Shown: piece after piece, positions 8,164 to 16,636 of the stretch
Layout of the letters: each line of letters opens with the position of its first letter
How positions within the stretch are numbered: the first letter of the stretch is position 1
Source: Microbacterium sp. cf332
Lineage (GTDB): Bacteria; Actinomycetota; Actinomycetes; Actinomycetales; Microbacteriaceae
Length of the DNA stretch: 64,000 nucleotides
Direction of reading: 5' to 3'
Assembly: GCF_900102175.1 (NCBI RefSeq)
Contig: NZ_FNKN01000004.1
Location: 1 to 64,000, forward strand
Notes under the pieces: model-generated
What the model saw: the letters and a program-made list of their open reading frames with translations, nothing else
Told to the model about the DNA's origin: nothing
Database searches by the model: none
Position numbers and translations under genes: made by a program

Positions 8164-9309
8164 TCAGCCGGCGATAGCGGCGGTACGGCCCTCGGGGGCG
8201 CCGAGCGCATCGCTCTTCGGCGACGGCGCCCAGCCGAACAGGAGCGCCGCCGTGGCGAATGCGACCGGTCCGACGAGGTGGAACACCTGCGACAGGGCGG
8301 AGACGTCGCCTCCGGACGTCGCGAACGTGTCGGCGATCGACATGCCGATGCCGAAGCCCGCGAACAGACGCAGGAACAGCGCGACGCCGATGATGCCGAG
8401 ATAGAGGATGCCGAGCCGGCGCGGTGTGAGCCACGCTCCCGCCGTGGTCGACGCCCAGACCGTCACCGCCGTCGCCGCGAGGAACCAGACGATGCCCCAC
8501 ACCGCCACGGCCGACCCCGCCGCCTCCGGCACGAAGCCGTCGGCGGCGATCATCTCGCGGTAGATGGCGTCGATTCCCACGCCGGGCACCTTGGCCATCG
8601 GATTCCAGACGAGCGTGTCGAGCCCACCGAGCACGAGCACGACGCAGACGACAGCGAGTCCGGTGAGCGCGAGAGGCAGCCGCCGACGCAGGGGCGAGGC
8701 GCGACGGACGAGGGCGAGGGGAGTCGCCCGCCAGGCGGCAGCGAGCCCCACCACGATCCCCGCGGTCGTGAGCCCGACCAGGCCGGCCATGACCTCGCCG
8801 GTGATCGGCAGATTCCCGGCGACGACGAGTGCGGCGAGACCGAGCGCCGCGCACGCGAATGCGATCCGCGCGGTCAGGGCTCGCGAGAGCAGCGCCGCGG
8901 AGGCGAAGAAGAGCGCGGCGAGCACGGCTGCGGCGGCGGCGACGACGCCGACCGCCGACCGCGCGCCGTCGAGCGTCGCCGCGAGCGCGGGCGGCAGCGC
9001 GGCGGCCGTGTCGTCGACTCCTCCGCCGGTGATCCAGAGGGCGACCGTCACCGTGACGACCGCGGCCACGAGCGCCGACCCGCGTCTGCTGAGCCGACGG
9101 GGCGCCGCCCCGCGGGGCTCGCCGGTGAGCACCGGAGCATCACGGTCGGCCGTCAGCGCGACCGCGATTGCGCCGCGAGCGACGTCGGCGGGTCGCATGC
9201 CCGCTTCGGTGGCCCCCGCCGCATCCGCCCGCCACTGCTCGAGGTGACGGGAGCGCGACGCGGCGGGCATCGTGCGGCTCACCGCCCGCAGTACGAGGTC
9301 GAGGCTCAT
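8164..9309 (-). CDS. Multi-pass membrane protein paired with PadR
   Basis: 381 residues from ATG 9309. The N-terminal 80 residues are soluble (MSLDLVLRAVSRTMPAASRS, LEQWRADAAGATEAGM) and are followed by about eight hydrophobic segments. The start overlaps the PadR stop by the 4-base ATGA arrangement, so the two are translationally coupled. PadR/membrane-protein pairs with this layout are common in Microbacteriaceae; the membrane partner has no known function to my knowledge. No nucleotide-binding or transporter motif is visible. Confidence 0.82.
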   Translation of the reverse strand: MSLDLVLRAVSRTMPAASRSRHLEQWRADAAGATEAGMRPADVARGAIAVALTADRDAPVLTGEPRGAAPRRLSRRGSALVAAVVTVTVALWITGGGVDDTAAALPPALAATLDGARSAVGVVAAAAAVLAALFFASAALLSRALTARIAFACAALGLAALVVAGNLPITGEVMAGLVGLTTAGIVVGLAAAWRATPLALVRRASPLRRRLPLALTGLAVVCVVLVLGGLDTLVWNPMAKVPGVGIDAIYREMIAADGFVPEAAGSAVAVWGIVWFLAATAVTVWASTTAGAWLTPRRLGILYLGIIGVALFLRLFAGFGIGMSIADTFATSGGDVSALSQVFHLVGPVAFATAALLFGWAPSPKSDALGAPEGRTAAIAG

Positions 9310-9758
9310 GCGCCCGCCCCGGCCGCTCGCGCTCCCCACGCTCGGGTCACGGCGAGCATTGCGCCGGCCGGGGTGAGGGTGGTGCCGGCGGCGCTGGTGG
9401 AGCGCGTGGTGCCGGTCAGGCCGGTCGGGCCGGTCGGGACGCGTGCCGGGTCTGCTTCGGCCGCGGCTCGGCGGCGCTGCATCCGGACCAGATGCGCGTC
9501 CACGGCGGCGCGGGCCGCGGTCAACCCGCCGGGCGTCAGCCGGTAGAGACGTCGGCGCGGGCCGCTGCGCCCGCTGTCGAGCTCCCATTCCGACGTCACC
9601 CACTCGAGCGACTCGAGGCGTTCGAGGATCGGGTAGACACTGCCGGCCGGCCGTCCCGTCCGGCTGACCACGAGCAGCCCCCACACCGGCTCTGGTTCGC
9701 CGATCAGGGTCTCGAGGACATCCACGGTCGCCGGGGTCACGCGTCGCAACGGCTGCAT
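9306..9758 (-). CDS. PadR-family transcriptional regulator
   Basis: 150 residues from ATG 9758 (GTG 9767 is an alternative). The winged helix occupies residues 5-95 (RVTPATVDVLETLIGEPEPV, GRPAGSVYPILERLESLEWV, RRRLYRLTPGGLTAARAAVD). The C-terminal tail is Thr/Gly/Ala-rich and looks disordered, longer than in the shortest PadR proteins. ATG 9758 is preferred because TAGAGT (9766-9771, minus strand) lies 7 nt upstream, which suggests a leaderless transcript. It probably represses its own operon, including the membrane-protein gene. Confidence 0.88.
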   Translation of the reverse strand: MQPLRRVTPATVDVLETLIGEPEPVWGLLVVSRTGRPAGSVYPILERLESLEWVTSEWELDSGRSGPRRRLYRLTPGGLTAARAAVDAHLVRMQRRRAAAEADPARVPTGPTGLTGTTRSTSAAGTTLTPAGAMLAVTRAWGARAAGAGA

Positions 9759-9765
9759 ACCCCGC

Positions 9766-9788
9766 ACTCTATCTCTACATACCTAGAG
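9766..9788 (-). promoter_or_regulatory. Leaderless promoter with overlapping inverted repeat (PadR operator candidate)
   Basis: The -10-like TAGAGT (9766-9771) sits 7 nt before the PadR ATG. Immediately upstream, CTCTA (9773-9777) and TAGAG (9784-9788) form an inverted repeat with a 6-bp spacer. A PadR dimer bound here would block RNA polymerase, consistent with autorepression. Confidence 0.45.
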
Positions 9789-9835
9789 TTCACCCGCGCC
9801 CGCCGCGCCGGGCCTGCGCGCCGGCCGCGCCCGCC

Positions 9836-10206
9836 GCGATGCAAGAGATCGGATGCAACACCCCGGCCACAATGCCCTCACCCCGGGGTGTCTCGCACAA
9901 ACCCTTGCACCGCGGCACGAGCCCACCCCGGGCCAGCCCACGCCCGCCTGTGCCGTGCCGCGCCGGCCGCGATGCAAGAGATCGGATGCGACACCCCGGC
10001 CAGGATGCCTCTCCTCCGGCGTGCCACCACGAAACCCTTGCACCGCAGCACAAGCCCACCCCGGGCCTCACCCACGAAACCTTGCATCGCAGCACAAGCC
10101 CACCCCGGGTATCACCCACGAACCCTTGCACCGCGGCACGAGCCCACCCCCGCCATCACGCACGAACCCTCGCACCGCGGCACGAGCAGGGCCACGGTGC
10201 CCGAGA
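9836..10206. repeat. Intergenic repeat array (133-bp duplication plus 44-bp tandem units)
   Basis: The 418-bp gap between the PadR promoter and the LuxR gene is mostly repeats. A segment beginning GCGATGCAAGAGATCGGATG occurs at 9836 and again at 9969 (period 133). A second unit of the form CACGAACCCTTGCACCGCGG, followed by CACGAGCCCACCCC, begins at 9896, 10028, 10073, 10117 and 10161; the last four are tandem with periods of 45, 44 and 44 bp. 133 is about three times 44, so the array looks built from one ~44-bp unit. The last copy decays into the end of the LuxR gene. Open frames across it are repeat artefacts. Confidence 0.85.
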
Positions 10207-11916
10207 TCAGGGGGCGACGACGAGCACGCGGGCGATCTCGCGGCGGCTCGAGACCCCGAGGCGTCGCATGATGTTCGCGACGTGGTAGTCCACCGTGCGC
10301 TTGGAGACGTGCAGGATGCCGGCGATCTCGCCGCTCGTGTACCCCTGCCCGACCGCGAGGGCGACCTTGCGCTGCTGGTCGGTGAGACGGGCGACGGGGT
10401 TGGCGCCACCGGCATCCCGCAGCAGCTCCGCGGTGGTCTCGGCGACGACCTCGTCGTAGCGCGCTGCCAGTCCCGCCGCGCCGAGCTCGGTCAGTTCCGC
10501 ACTGGCCTCCTCGTAGACGGCGAGCGCCCGGACGGGGTCGGGCCTGCCGCGGGTGCCGAAGCGGCTGTAGTAGATGCCGGCGACGATGCGCACCCAGGCG
10601 CGTCCGAGCGGGTCGTCGTCGAGCGAGAGCCGCGACAGCGCGCGCGAGACGGCGGTGGCCGCTTCGGGATGCCGCTCGTCGTACTCGGCCAGGATCGAGA
10701 CGTACGCCCAGTAGTAGGCCGATGCCTCGGCACCTTTTTCGCGTCCCCACTCCGCGACGCCGCTGCGGAACTCGTCGATGCGCTCGAGGTGCCAGGCGGC
10801 GAGGAGCGTCAGCATCCACCATTCCTCGTGACGGTAGGGCTGCCGGTACCCGGGCTCGGCCGCGTCGTCGAGCGCGCGTCGGAGTTCTCTCCAGTCGCTG
10901 CGGGTGATCGCGACCATGATGCGCGCGTGGGTCAGCACCATCTGCGCGAGGAAGACCGGAGTGTCGCGGCAGAGGCGGTCAGCCCGCTCGAGCACCGGCC
11001 CGCTCGCCTCGAGGTCGCCCTGCAGCGCCAGCAGCAGCCCATGGACGGCGAGCGCCTGCGATTCGAGCCAGTCGTATTCGACCGATTCGGCGGGAGCATC
11101 GGTGCGGCGGACAACCTCGGCGGCATCGCGCCATCGCCCCTGTCGGATGCGCACGAACGCCAGCTCGACGTGTCCGTGCACGCGCACGCCCGGCCGCCAC
11201 GACGGCGCGAGGCGGGCGCCCCGGGCGAGGTTGATCGCCGCTTCGCCGAGCCGGCCGTCGGCGTGCTCCACGCTCCCCAGGCAGATGAGCGCGAGCGCAT
11301 GATCGGCGGTGAGGCTGTTGCGCATCCGCAGGGGCGCGAGCGCGTCGGTGAGCGCCCGCCGAGCTTCGGTTCCCGAGTCGGTGTGCAGCTCGACGAGGGC
11401 ATCGAGACCGAGGAGATCGAAGGGGATGTGCACCGCGACGCTGTCGCCGCGCCCCCCGGCGGCCTCTTCGGGGATGGCCGCGATCGCGCCGCGCGCCGCG
11501 TCGATGCAGCTGCGGGCGTGAACCCAGGCGGCGGAGGCGGCCGCGCCCGTCGCGAGGTACGCGAGCAGCAGCGGCAGCAGGCGCCCTTCGCCGCCGAGCG
11601 GGTCGGATGTCGCGTCGGCACCGCTGCCGGGACAGATGGCGGCCACGCGGGCCATCGCCCCGTCGAGGTCGGTGTCGGCGATCTGCAGCACGGCGAGCAC
11701 ACCGTCGCGCAGCACGCCGGTGGGCATCTCCGTGATCTCGGCGCGATGCTCGACGAGGAGATCGGCGCGATAGCCCCGGAGCGCGATGGAACAGGCGAGC
11801 GCGAGCCCATCGGGATCACCCTGCGCATGCGCGGTCAGGGCGAGGCTGACCGCGGGCTCGGTCTCGCGCCGCAGCCAGGCAGCCCGAGCCTCGGCGATGA
11901 GCTGGTCTGCCGGCAT
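10207..11916 (-). CDS. LuxR-family regulator with long helical repeat region
   Basis: 569 residues from ATG 11916. The C-terminal 65 residues are a LuxR/GerE helix-turn-helix (LTDQQRKVALAVGQGYTSGE, IAGILHVSKRTVDYHVANIM, RRLGVSSRREIARVL). The rest is alpha-helical and Ala/Leu/Arg-rich with TPR-like periodicity (NLARGARLAPSWRPGVRVHG, ARALDDA-type helices), as in the C-terminal half of MalT/LAL regulators, but I see no N-terminal P-loop ATPase. It is therefore a short relative of LAL regulators. No neighbour is an obvious target; the repeat array lies directly downstream. Confidence 0.88.
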   Translation of the reverse strand: MPADQLIAEARAAWLRRETEPAVSLALTAHAQGDPDGLALACSIALRGYRADLLVEHRAEITEMPTGVLRDGVLAVLQIADTDLDGAMARVAAICPGSGADATSDPLGGEGRLLPLLLAYLATGAAASAAWVHARSCIDAARGAIAAIPEEAAGGRGDSVAVHIPFDLLGLDALVELHTDSGTEARRALTDALAPLRMRNSLTADHALALICLGSVEHADGRLGEAAINLARGARLAPSWRPGVRVHGHVELAFVRIRQGRWRDAAEVVRRTDAPAESVEYDWLESQALAVHGLLLALQGDLEASGPVLERADRLCRDTPVFLAQMVLTHARIMVAITRSDWRELRRALDDAAEPGYRQPYRHEEWWMLTLLAAWHLERIDEFRSGVAEWGREKGAEASAYYWAYVSILAEYDERHPEAATAVSRALSRLSLDDDPLGRAWVRIVAGIYYSRFGTRGRPDPVRALAVYEEASAELTELGAAGLAARYDEVVAETTAELLRDAGGANPVARLTDQQRKVALAVGQGYTSGEIAGILHVSKRTVDYHVANIMRRLGVSSRREIARVLVVAP

Positions 11917-12149
11917 ACCTATCCTTCGGTCGTGCTCAGTCTGTCAGCTGGCCGGATACCCGACTCAGCGCTTGCGCTCGGGGGCGCGCGTCCGTTTCGT
12001 TCGGGCGGTGCCGGTCGGATGGGGGCGTATGCGGCCGGGCGGGGAGCCCGGCCTGGCAGCACTCGCCCGCACCTGCGCGAGGATGCGGCCGCACCTGCCA
12101 GGTGAGCGCACTCCGCATCCGCCCGACGCGGGTGTGCGACGATGCCCGG

Positions 12150-12878
12150 GTGCCTGAACAGGATCGCCGCGAGCTCCGTGAGCTGTGGGAGCGCGTCTAC
12201 GGTCGGGATGCCGACGCCGCCGGGGCCGCGATCGCATTGCAACGTATCGAGCATCTGCAGCGTGCCGCGACCGCCGCGAGTCATGACGCCCCGGCGGACG
12301 CCGACCAGGGAGCGGGTACCGGCGGTACCGGATCCGAGCGGGCGGATCTCGGGATCGTCCCGGGCGCGTCGACACCGACGAAAGAGCGTGACATCTCCTC
12401 GCCATCGACTCCCGATGGTCCCGTCCGATCGAGCGGGCAGCGAAGTGGGCTCCGCTGGGCCGTGGGCGCAGCAGCCGTCGGACTCATCGCTGGCGGCGCC
12501 GCCCTCGCGAGCTGGACGTGGGCGCGTGTCGATCCGCTTCAGGTCGCGACGCTGGCGGTCGACCCCGACGGCGAGTGGCCTTTCGAGTCGGGTCGGATCC
12601 CCGGCGACCTGCAGCGATTCGAGGACTTCCACGGCATCCCGATCGCCGCCGGCACCCGGCAGCGGGGCGATGTCAGCGAGGTGTGCATCGCCGTCTCACC
12701 GACCGAGAACTACGGAACGGTGTCGTGCGACGTCGCAGCCTTCGGCGCCCGGACGATCCACTCCGTCGGCGAGTTCCCCGCCTCGGCGCTCAGCGACCGC
12801 TTCGGCGCGGGCGCCTTCGTCGAATTCGCGTACGACGGTCGGCACGTCATCGTGCGCGTCAGCCCTCCCCGTTCCTGA
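12150..12878 (+). CDS. Single-pass membrane protein, unknown function
   Basis: 242 residues from GTG 12150; GTG 12102 is possible, but homologues of this kind begin at the Glu/Arg-rich helix VPEQDRRELRELWERVYGRD. A Ser/Thr/Gly-rich, probably disordered stretch (about 45-95) leads to one membrane segment (LRWAVGAAAVGLIAGGAALA, about 98-118). An outer domain of about 120 residues follows, with two Cys (EVCIAVS, VSCDVAAFG) that could pair, and ends in FAYDGRHVIVRVSP. Short tails like this are common in actinobacterial membrane-anchored proteins of unknown role. It stands alone. Confidence 0.72.
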   Translation: MPEQDRRELRELWERVYGRDADAAGAAIALQRIEHLQRAATAASHDAPADADQGAGTGGTGSERADLGIVPGASTPTKERDISSPSTPDGPVRSSGQRSGLRWAVGAAAVGLIAGGAALASWTWARVDPLQVATLAVDPDGEWPFESGRIPGDLQRFEDFHGIPIAAGTRQRGDVSEVCIAVSPTENYGTVSCDVAAFGARTIHSVGEFPASALSDRFGAGAFVEFAYDGRHVIVRVSPPRS

Positions 12879-12995
12879 GGTTGCCCCGCCTGGCAGCAGC
12901 CGCCGCCTCCCGACGGAGGATGCCCGCGGATGAGGGGCACAGGTGGCGGCCGTTAGGCTGACGTGGTCATCCAGCCCCGACGGAGAGAGCTCCCG

Positions 12996-13595
12996 ATGTT
13001 CGAGATCATGACCGTCTGCACCGGAAACGTGTGCCGTTCGCCGCTCGCCGAGCAGCTCCTGCGCACGCGCCTCGCCGGGCTGCCCGGCACCGTCACCAGC
13101 GGCGGGACCTACGACATGGGGGGCGCGCCGATGCCCGATGAGGCGCAGCGCCTCGCGGTAGAGAACGGGGTCGCCGCCGACATGGCGAGCGCGCACCGTT
13201 CGCAGCTCATCTCCCCCGCGCGCCTGTCGTCGCCGGACCTGATCCTCGCGATGGCGCGCGAGCACCGCCGCAGCATCGTCGAGCTCGCCCCGAGCCGTCT
13301 GCGCGTGGCCTTCACGCTGCGCGAGTTCGCACGCCTCGCGGCCGACGCCTCGGACGACGAGCTCCGCACCGCCGCGGATGCCGCCGGCGACGACGCCTCG
13401 GCCCGCCTGCGCGCCGCCGTGGCCGCGGTCGCATCGCACCGCGGGATGACCCTGCCCCCCGAGTCACCCGACGACGACGATGTCATCGACCCCTACCGCC
13501 GCTCGTGGAACACGTACCAGCTCTCGGGCTCGCAGCTCGTCCCCGCAATCGACGAGGTCGTCCGCGTCGTGCGGCTCGCCGTCCCCCCCGCCTGA
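12996..13595 (+). CDS. Low-molecular-weight protein-tyrosine phosphatase (Wzb-like)
   Basis: 199 residues from ATG 12996, with GGAGAGAG about 7 nt upstream. The catalytic P-loop is CTGNVCRS (Cys8, Arg14), and the general-acid Asp is in DPYRRSW near residue 165. An Ala-rich insertion (AADASDDELRTAADAAGDDA) makes it longer than the usual 150-160 residues. In this setting it would remove phosphates from the C-terminal tyrosines of the BY-kinases encoded at 15174-18100, the usual Wzb/Wzc pairing that controls polysaccharide export. This partnership is inferred from distance. Confidence 0.9.
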   Translation: MFEIMTVCTGNVCRSPLAEQLLRTRLAGLPGTVTSGGTYDMGGAPMPDEAQRLAVENGVAADMASAHRSQLISPARLSSPDLILAMAREHRRSIVELAPSRLRVAFTLREFARLAADASDDELRTAADAAGDDASARLRAAVAAVASHRGMTLPPESPDDDDVIDPYRRSWNTYQLSGSQLVPAIDEVVRVVRLAVPPA

Positions 13596-13610
13596 CCCGC
13601 CGCACCCCCG

Positions 13611-13672
13611 GTCGACTCGCCAGGAAGTGCGGATGCGGCACCGCCGGCATCCGCTATTTCTGGCGACTCGAC
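13611..13672. repeat. REP-like hairpin, copy 1
   Basis: An imperfect inverted repeat: CGCCAGGAAGTGCGGATGC (13618-13636) pairs with GCATCCGCTATTTCTGGCG (13647-13665), 16 of 19 positions matching, and the stem is extended by GTCGACT/ACTCGAC. It lies 16 bp after the phosphatase stop. Such extended palindromes recur between genes in many Microbacteriaceae; here there is a second copy 106 bp away. It may also act as a terminator. Confidence 0.8.
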
Positions 13673-13716
13673 GCTGTAGCACCGCTGGCCTGCGCCGCCG
13701 GCCACCTCCCGGCGCG

Positions 13717-13782
13717 CACGACTCGCCAGGAGGTGCGGATGCGGCACTGCCGGCACCCGCGTTTCCTGGCGACTCGACGCTG
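13717..13782. repeat. REP-like hairpin, copy 2
   Basis: CGCCAGGAGGTGCGGATGC (13724-13742) pairs with the segment ending CGTTTCCTGGCG at 13771. This copy and copy 1 are both followed by the same ACTCGACGCTG (13666 and 13772), so the two make a tandem pair with a 106-bp period. It ends just before the convergent gene stop at 13800. Confidence 0.8.
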
Positions 13783-13799
13783 CGGAGCGCGGCGCGGGA

Positions 13800-15065
13800 T
13801 CAGGGGACGACGGTGCCCGGATCGGTACCCGGGTCCGTGCCGGGGTCCGTCCCCGAACCGGGATCCGTCCCGGAACCGGGGTCGGTGCCGCCGCCGGAAC
13901 CGTCTCCGCCGCCCGTGCCCGGGTCGGTCGGGGTCGGATCGGGCGTGACGGTGTCGCCGCCGCCCGTCTCCCCGGAGCCGCCGCCGGTGTCGCCTCCACC
14001 GGCGCCGGGGTTGGTGAAGCCGCCGCCGGTGTTCCCGCCGGTGTTGCCGCCGGTGTTGTTCTGGGCAGCCTCACGCTCGGCGAGGATCTCGGCGATCGCG
14101 AGCTCGTGGTTGTCGCGCAGCGCGTCGACGAGCGGCGGGTAGGCGACCATCTCGGCGACACCGAAGCCCCCAGCCGCCTGCGCGGCAGGCACGGCGGCGG
14201 CCGCGGCGGTCACGGCGTCGCGGAACGACTCGAGCGCCTGACCGTACTCGGTGACCTCCACCTCGGCCGAGGCGGGGAAGCTGGCGCCGAGCGCCGCGAT
14301 CGAGGCCGCGAACGCGTCGCGGAGGGCGACGACCTGGGCCCGCACGGTGCGGGTCTGCTCGGTGAGTTCGGTCAGCTGGTCGGACCGCTCGCGAACGAGG
14401 TCGATCTGGGCCCCGACCTCGCCGAGGTCGTCCGTGTCGATCGCCGGGCGCGTGTACGCCGCGGGTGCGGCGGGCGGCTCGACGGCGTCGAGGCCGGCAC
14501 GCAGGTCGGCGACGGCCTGCACGGCGGCGGCACGCGTGGGCTCGTCGACGTAGCCGGCGATCGTGGCGAGCGCGGGCTCGACGGTGTCGGCATCCGTGCG
14601 GGCTTCGGCGACGAGCGCGTCGATGCGCGAGACGCCCGACTGCACCGCCTGCTCGCCGTTCGCGAGCGACGCCTCGTCGACCGACAGGGCGCGCAGGGCG
14701 GATGCCGCGGGGCTGGCGTTGGCGAGCTGGATGGCGCCGAACACCCCGACCACCGCGACGACGGCCACGGCGAGCACGGCGAACGACACGTTCAGCCAGT
14801 CGGTGCGCTTGTGTCCGCGGCGTGGCATCTTCGGCGGGCCCGACTGCCCGGCGACGTGCACGGGCGTGGCGGTCCGCGCGGCACCGTCGACGAGGGCGAC
14901 GAGCTGAGCGGTCTCGTCGGGGCGGGCGACGGTCGCGGTCTGCTGCACGCGCGGCGGACCGACCAGAGCGGTGAGGCGGCGCTCGTCGACGAGGCTGTCG
15001 GCGACACGGTCCGTGTCGTCGCTCGAGCGGCGATCGTCGGTGAAGAGATCGGCGAGAGAGTTCAT
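13800..15065 (-). CDS. Membrane-anchored extracellular protein with Gly/Asp/Pro repeat tail
   Basis: 421 residues from ATG 15065. The cytoplasmic N-terminus (about 95 residues, with SLADLFTDDRRSSDDTDRV) precedes one membrane segment (LNVSFAVLAVAVVAVVGVFG). A long helical outer domain with coiled-coil character follows (LVRERSDQLTELTEQTRTVR, AQVVALRDAFAASIAALG). The last 80 residues are low-complexity, with NTGGNTGGNTGGG and repeated DPGSGTDPG units. It is divergent from the first BY-kinase (109-bp gap) and lies between phosphatase and kinase genes, so a role in polysaccharide export or cell-wall attachment is likely but unproven. No LPXTG motif was seen. The long frame extending it upstream lies inside the kinase gene and is rejected. 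Confidence 0.82.
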   Translation of the reverse strand: MNSLADLFTDDRRSSDDTDRVADSLVDERRLTALVGPPRVQQTATVARPDETAQLVALVDGAARTATPVHVAGQSGPPKMPRRGHKRTDWLNVSFAVLAVAVVAVVGVFGAIQLANASPAASALRALSVDEASLANGEQAVQSGVSRIDALVAEARTDADTVEPALATIAGYVDEPTRAAAVQAVADLRAGLDAVEPPAAPAAYTRPAIDTDDLGEVGAQIDLVRERSDQLTELTEQTRTVRAQVVALRDAFAASIAALGASFPASAEVEVTEYGQALESFRDAVTAAAAAVPAAQAAGGFGVAEMVAYPPLVDALRDNHELAIAEILAEREAAQNNTGGNTGGNTGGGFTNPGAGGGDTGGGSGETGGGDTVTPDPTPTDPGTGGGDGSGGGTDPGSGTDPGSGTDPGTDPGTDPGTVVP

Positions 15066-15173
15066 CGGAAGGGGCCTCGGACTCGGACTCGGGCGCACGA
15101 GAGGGCGCGCGGATGTCGGTGGAGCGTCTGGTCTCGTGAAAGGATACCCGGCGACACCGACGACAGGAGAACC

Positions 15174-16544
15174 GTGGAACTCCACGACTACATCCGCATC
15201 CTGCGCCGCAACATCGTGCTGATCATCGCGACCACGCTGATCGGTCTCGCTGCGGGCGCGGCGTCGGCGCTCGTGACGCCGCCGCGGTACGACGCGTCGA
15301 CGCAGCTGTTCGTCGCCACGCAGTCGTCCGGCGGGGCCTCGAACAACGAGCTGCGCCAGGGCACGGACTTCGCACGCCAGGCCGTGCAGAGCTACGTCAA
15401 CATCATCCCGACGGGCCTCGTGCTCGACCCGGTCATCGCCGATCTCGGCCTCGACGAGAGTGCCGCGCAGCTCGCCGAGCGTGTCTCGGTGTCGGCGACG
15501 CAGAACACCGTCGTCATCTCGATCACCGTGTCGGACCCCGGCCCGGAGGGCGCCGCCCGCATCGCGAACGCCGTCGCCGACAGCTTCACCACGGTCGTGG
15601 CCGAGCAGCTCGAGCGCTCGACGGCCGAGCGCCCGAGCCCGGTCCGCATCGAGACGGTGCAACCCGCCCAGGTTCCGGTCGACCCGGCCGCTCCCAACCT
15701 GCGTCTCGCTCTCGCGCTCGGTGCCCTCGTCGGCCTCGCCGCGGGCGTGGCCGTCGCGATCCTGCGGGCGGTGGCCGACACCCGCATCCGCACGGTCGAG
15801 GATGTCGAGAAGATCGTGCCCGCGCCGCTCCTCGGGGGCATCGCGCTCGACCCCGAGTCGAAAAAGCGCCCGCTCATCGTCGCGGCGTCCGCGCGCGACC
15901 CCCGGGCCGAGGCCTTCCGCGCCCTTCGCACGAACGTGCAGTTCCTCACGACGTCGGGCGGCCCGCTCGCCTTCGTCGTGACGAGCGCGAACCCGTCCGA
16001 GGGCAAATCGACCACGGCCGCCAACCTCGCCCTGGCGTTCGCCGAGACCGGCGCGAAGGTCGTCCTGATTGACGCCGACCTCCGGCGCCCCCGGACCGCC
16101 GAGTACTTCGGCATCGAAGGCGGCGTCGGTCTGTCCGATGTCCTCGTCGGCCGCGCGAGCCTGCTCGACGTGCTGCAGCGCTGGGGCCAGGGGACGCTCT
16201 TCATCCTGCCCTCGGGCGCCGTCCCGCCGAACCCCGCCGAACTGCTCGGCTCGACGGCGATGTCGCGGCTGCTCGACGAGCTGCGCACCGCGTTCGACGT
16301 CGTGATCATCGACGCACCGCCGGTGCTCGCGGTGACGGATGCCGCGGTCGTCGGCCGCGCCGTCGACGGGGTGATCCTCGTCGCGGCCGCCGGGTCGACG
16401 ACGCGCGCACGACTGACGTCCGCGGTGAAGAACATCGAGACCGCCGGCTCGCACATCGCGGGCTCGGTCGTGACGATGCTGCCCACGGCGGGCGCCGACA
16501 AGACCACGTACGGGGTCTACGCCTACGTCGCCACGGGCGACTAA
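15174..16544 (+). CDS. Wzz/BY-kinase polysaccharide chain-length regulator, copy 1
   Basis: 456 residues from GTG 15174, with AGGAGA 4 nt upstream. It combines a Wzz-type membrane domain (ELHDYIRILRRNIVLIIATT, second membrane segment LALALGALVGLAAGVAVAIL) with a tyrosine autokinase domain. Walker A is SANPSEGKSTTAAN near residue 272, Walker A' is VVLIDADLRRPR, and Walker B is VVIIDAPP. The C-terminus is a short Tyr cluster (TTYGVYAYVATGD), the usual autophosphorylation tail. Such proteins set chain length and export of capsular or exopolysaccharide. The next gene is a paralogue in the same direction. Confidence 0.93.
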   Translation: MELHDYIRILRRNIVLIIATTLIGLAAGAASALVTPPRYDASTQLFVATQSSGGASNNELRQGTDFARQAVQSYVNIIPTGLVLDPVIADLGLDESAAQLAERVSVSATQNTVVISITVSDPGPEGAARIANAVADSFTTVVAEQLERSTAERPSPVRIETVQPAQVPVDPAAPNLRLALALGALVGLAAGVAVAILRAVADTRIRTVEDVEKIVPAPLLGGIALDPESKKRPLIVAASARDPRAEAFRALRTNVQFLTTSGGPLAFVVTSANPSEGKSTTAANLALAFAETGAKVVLIDADLRRPRTAEYFGIEGGVGLSDVLVGRASLLDVLQRWGQGTLFILPSGAVPPNPAELLGSTAMSRLLDELRTAFDVVIIDAPPVLAVTDAAVVGRAVDGVILVAAAGSTTRARLTSAVKNIETAGSHIAGSVVTMLPTAGADKTTYGVYAYVATGD

Positions 16545-16636
16545 TCGGGCCGGAATCGCCGCTGTCGGGCGTCCGGTGAGCCGTGTGGAACAATGACAGA
16601 GCCGTCGCACCGGACACTCATAGGGGGAATTACCAC

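Noticed and set aside
9790..10131. Short frames in the repeat array, read on either strand
   Set aside because: They translate the repeat units only (recurring Gly/Arg/Cys or His/Arg/Pro words) and have no ribosome-binding site.
14106..15173. Extension of the first BY-kinase back to 14106
   Set aside because: It is the antisense of the anchored-protein gene; GTG 15174 has AGGAGA and gives the normal Wzz N-terminus.
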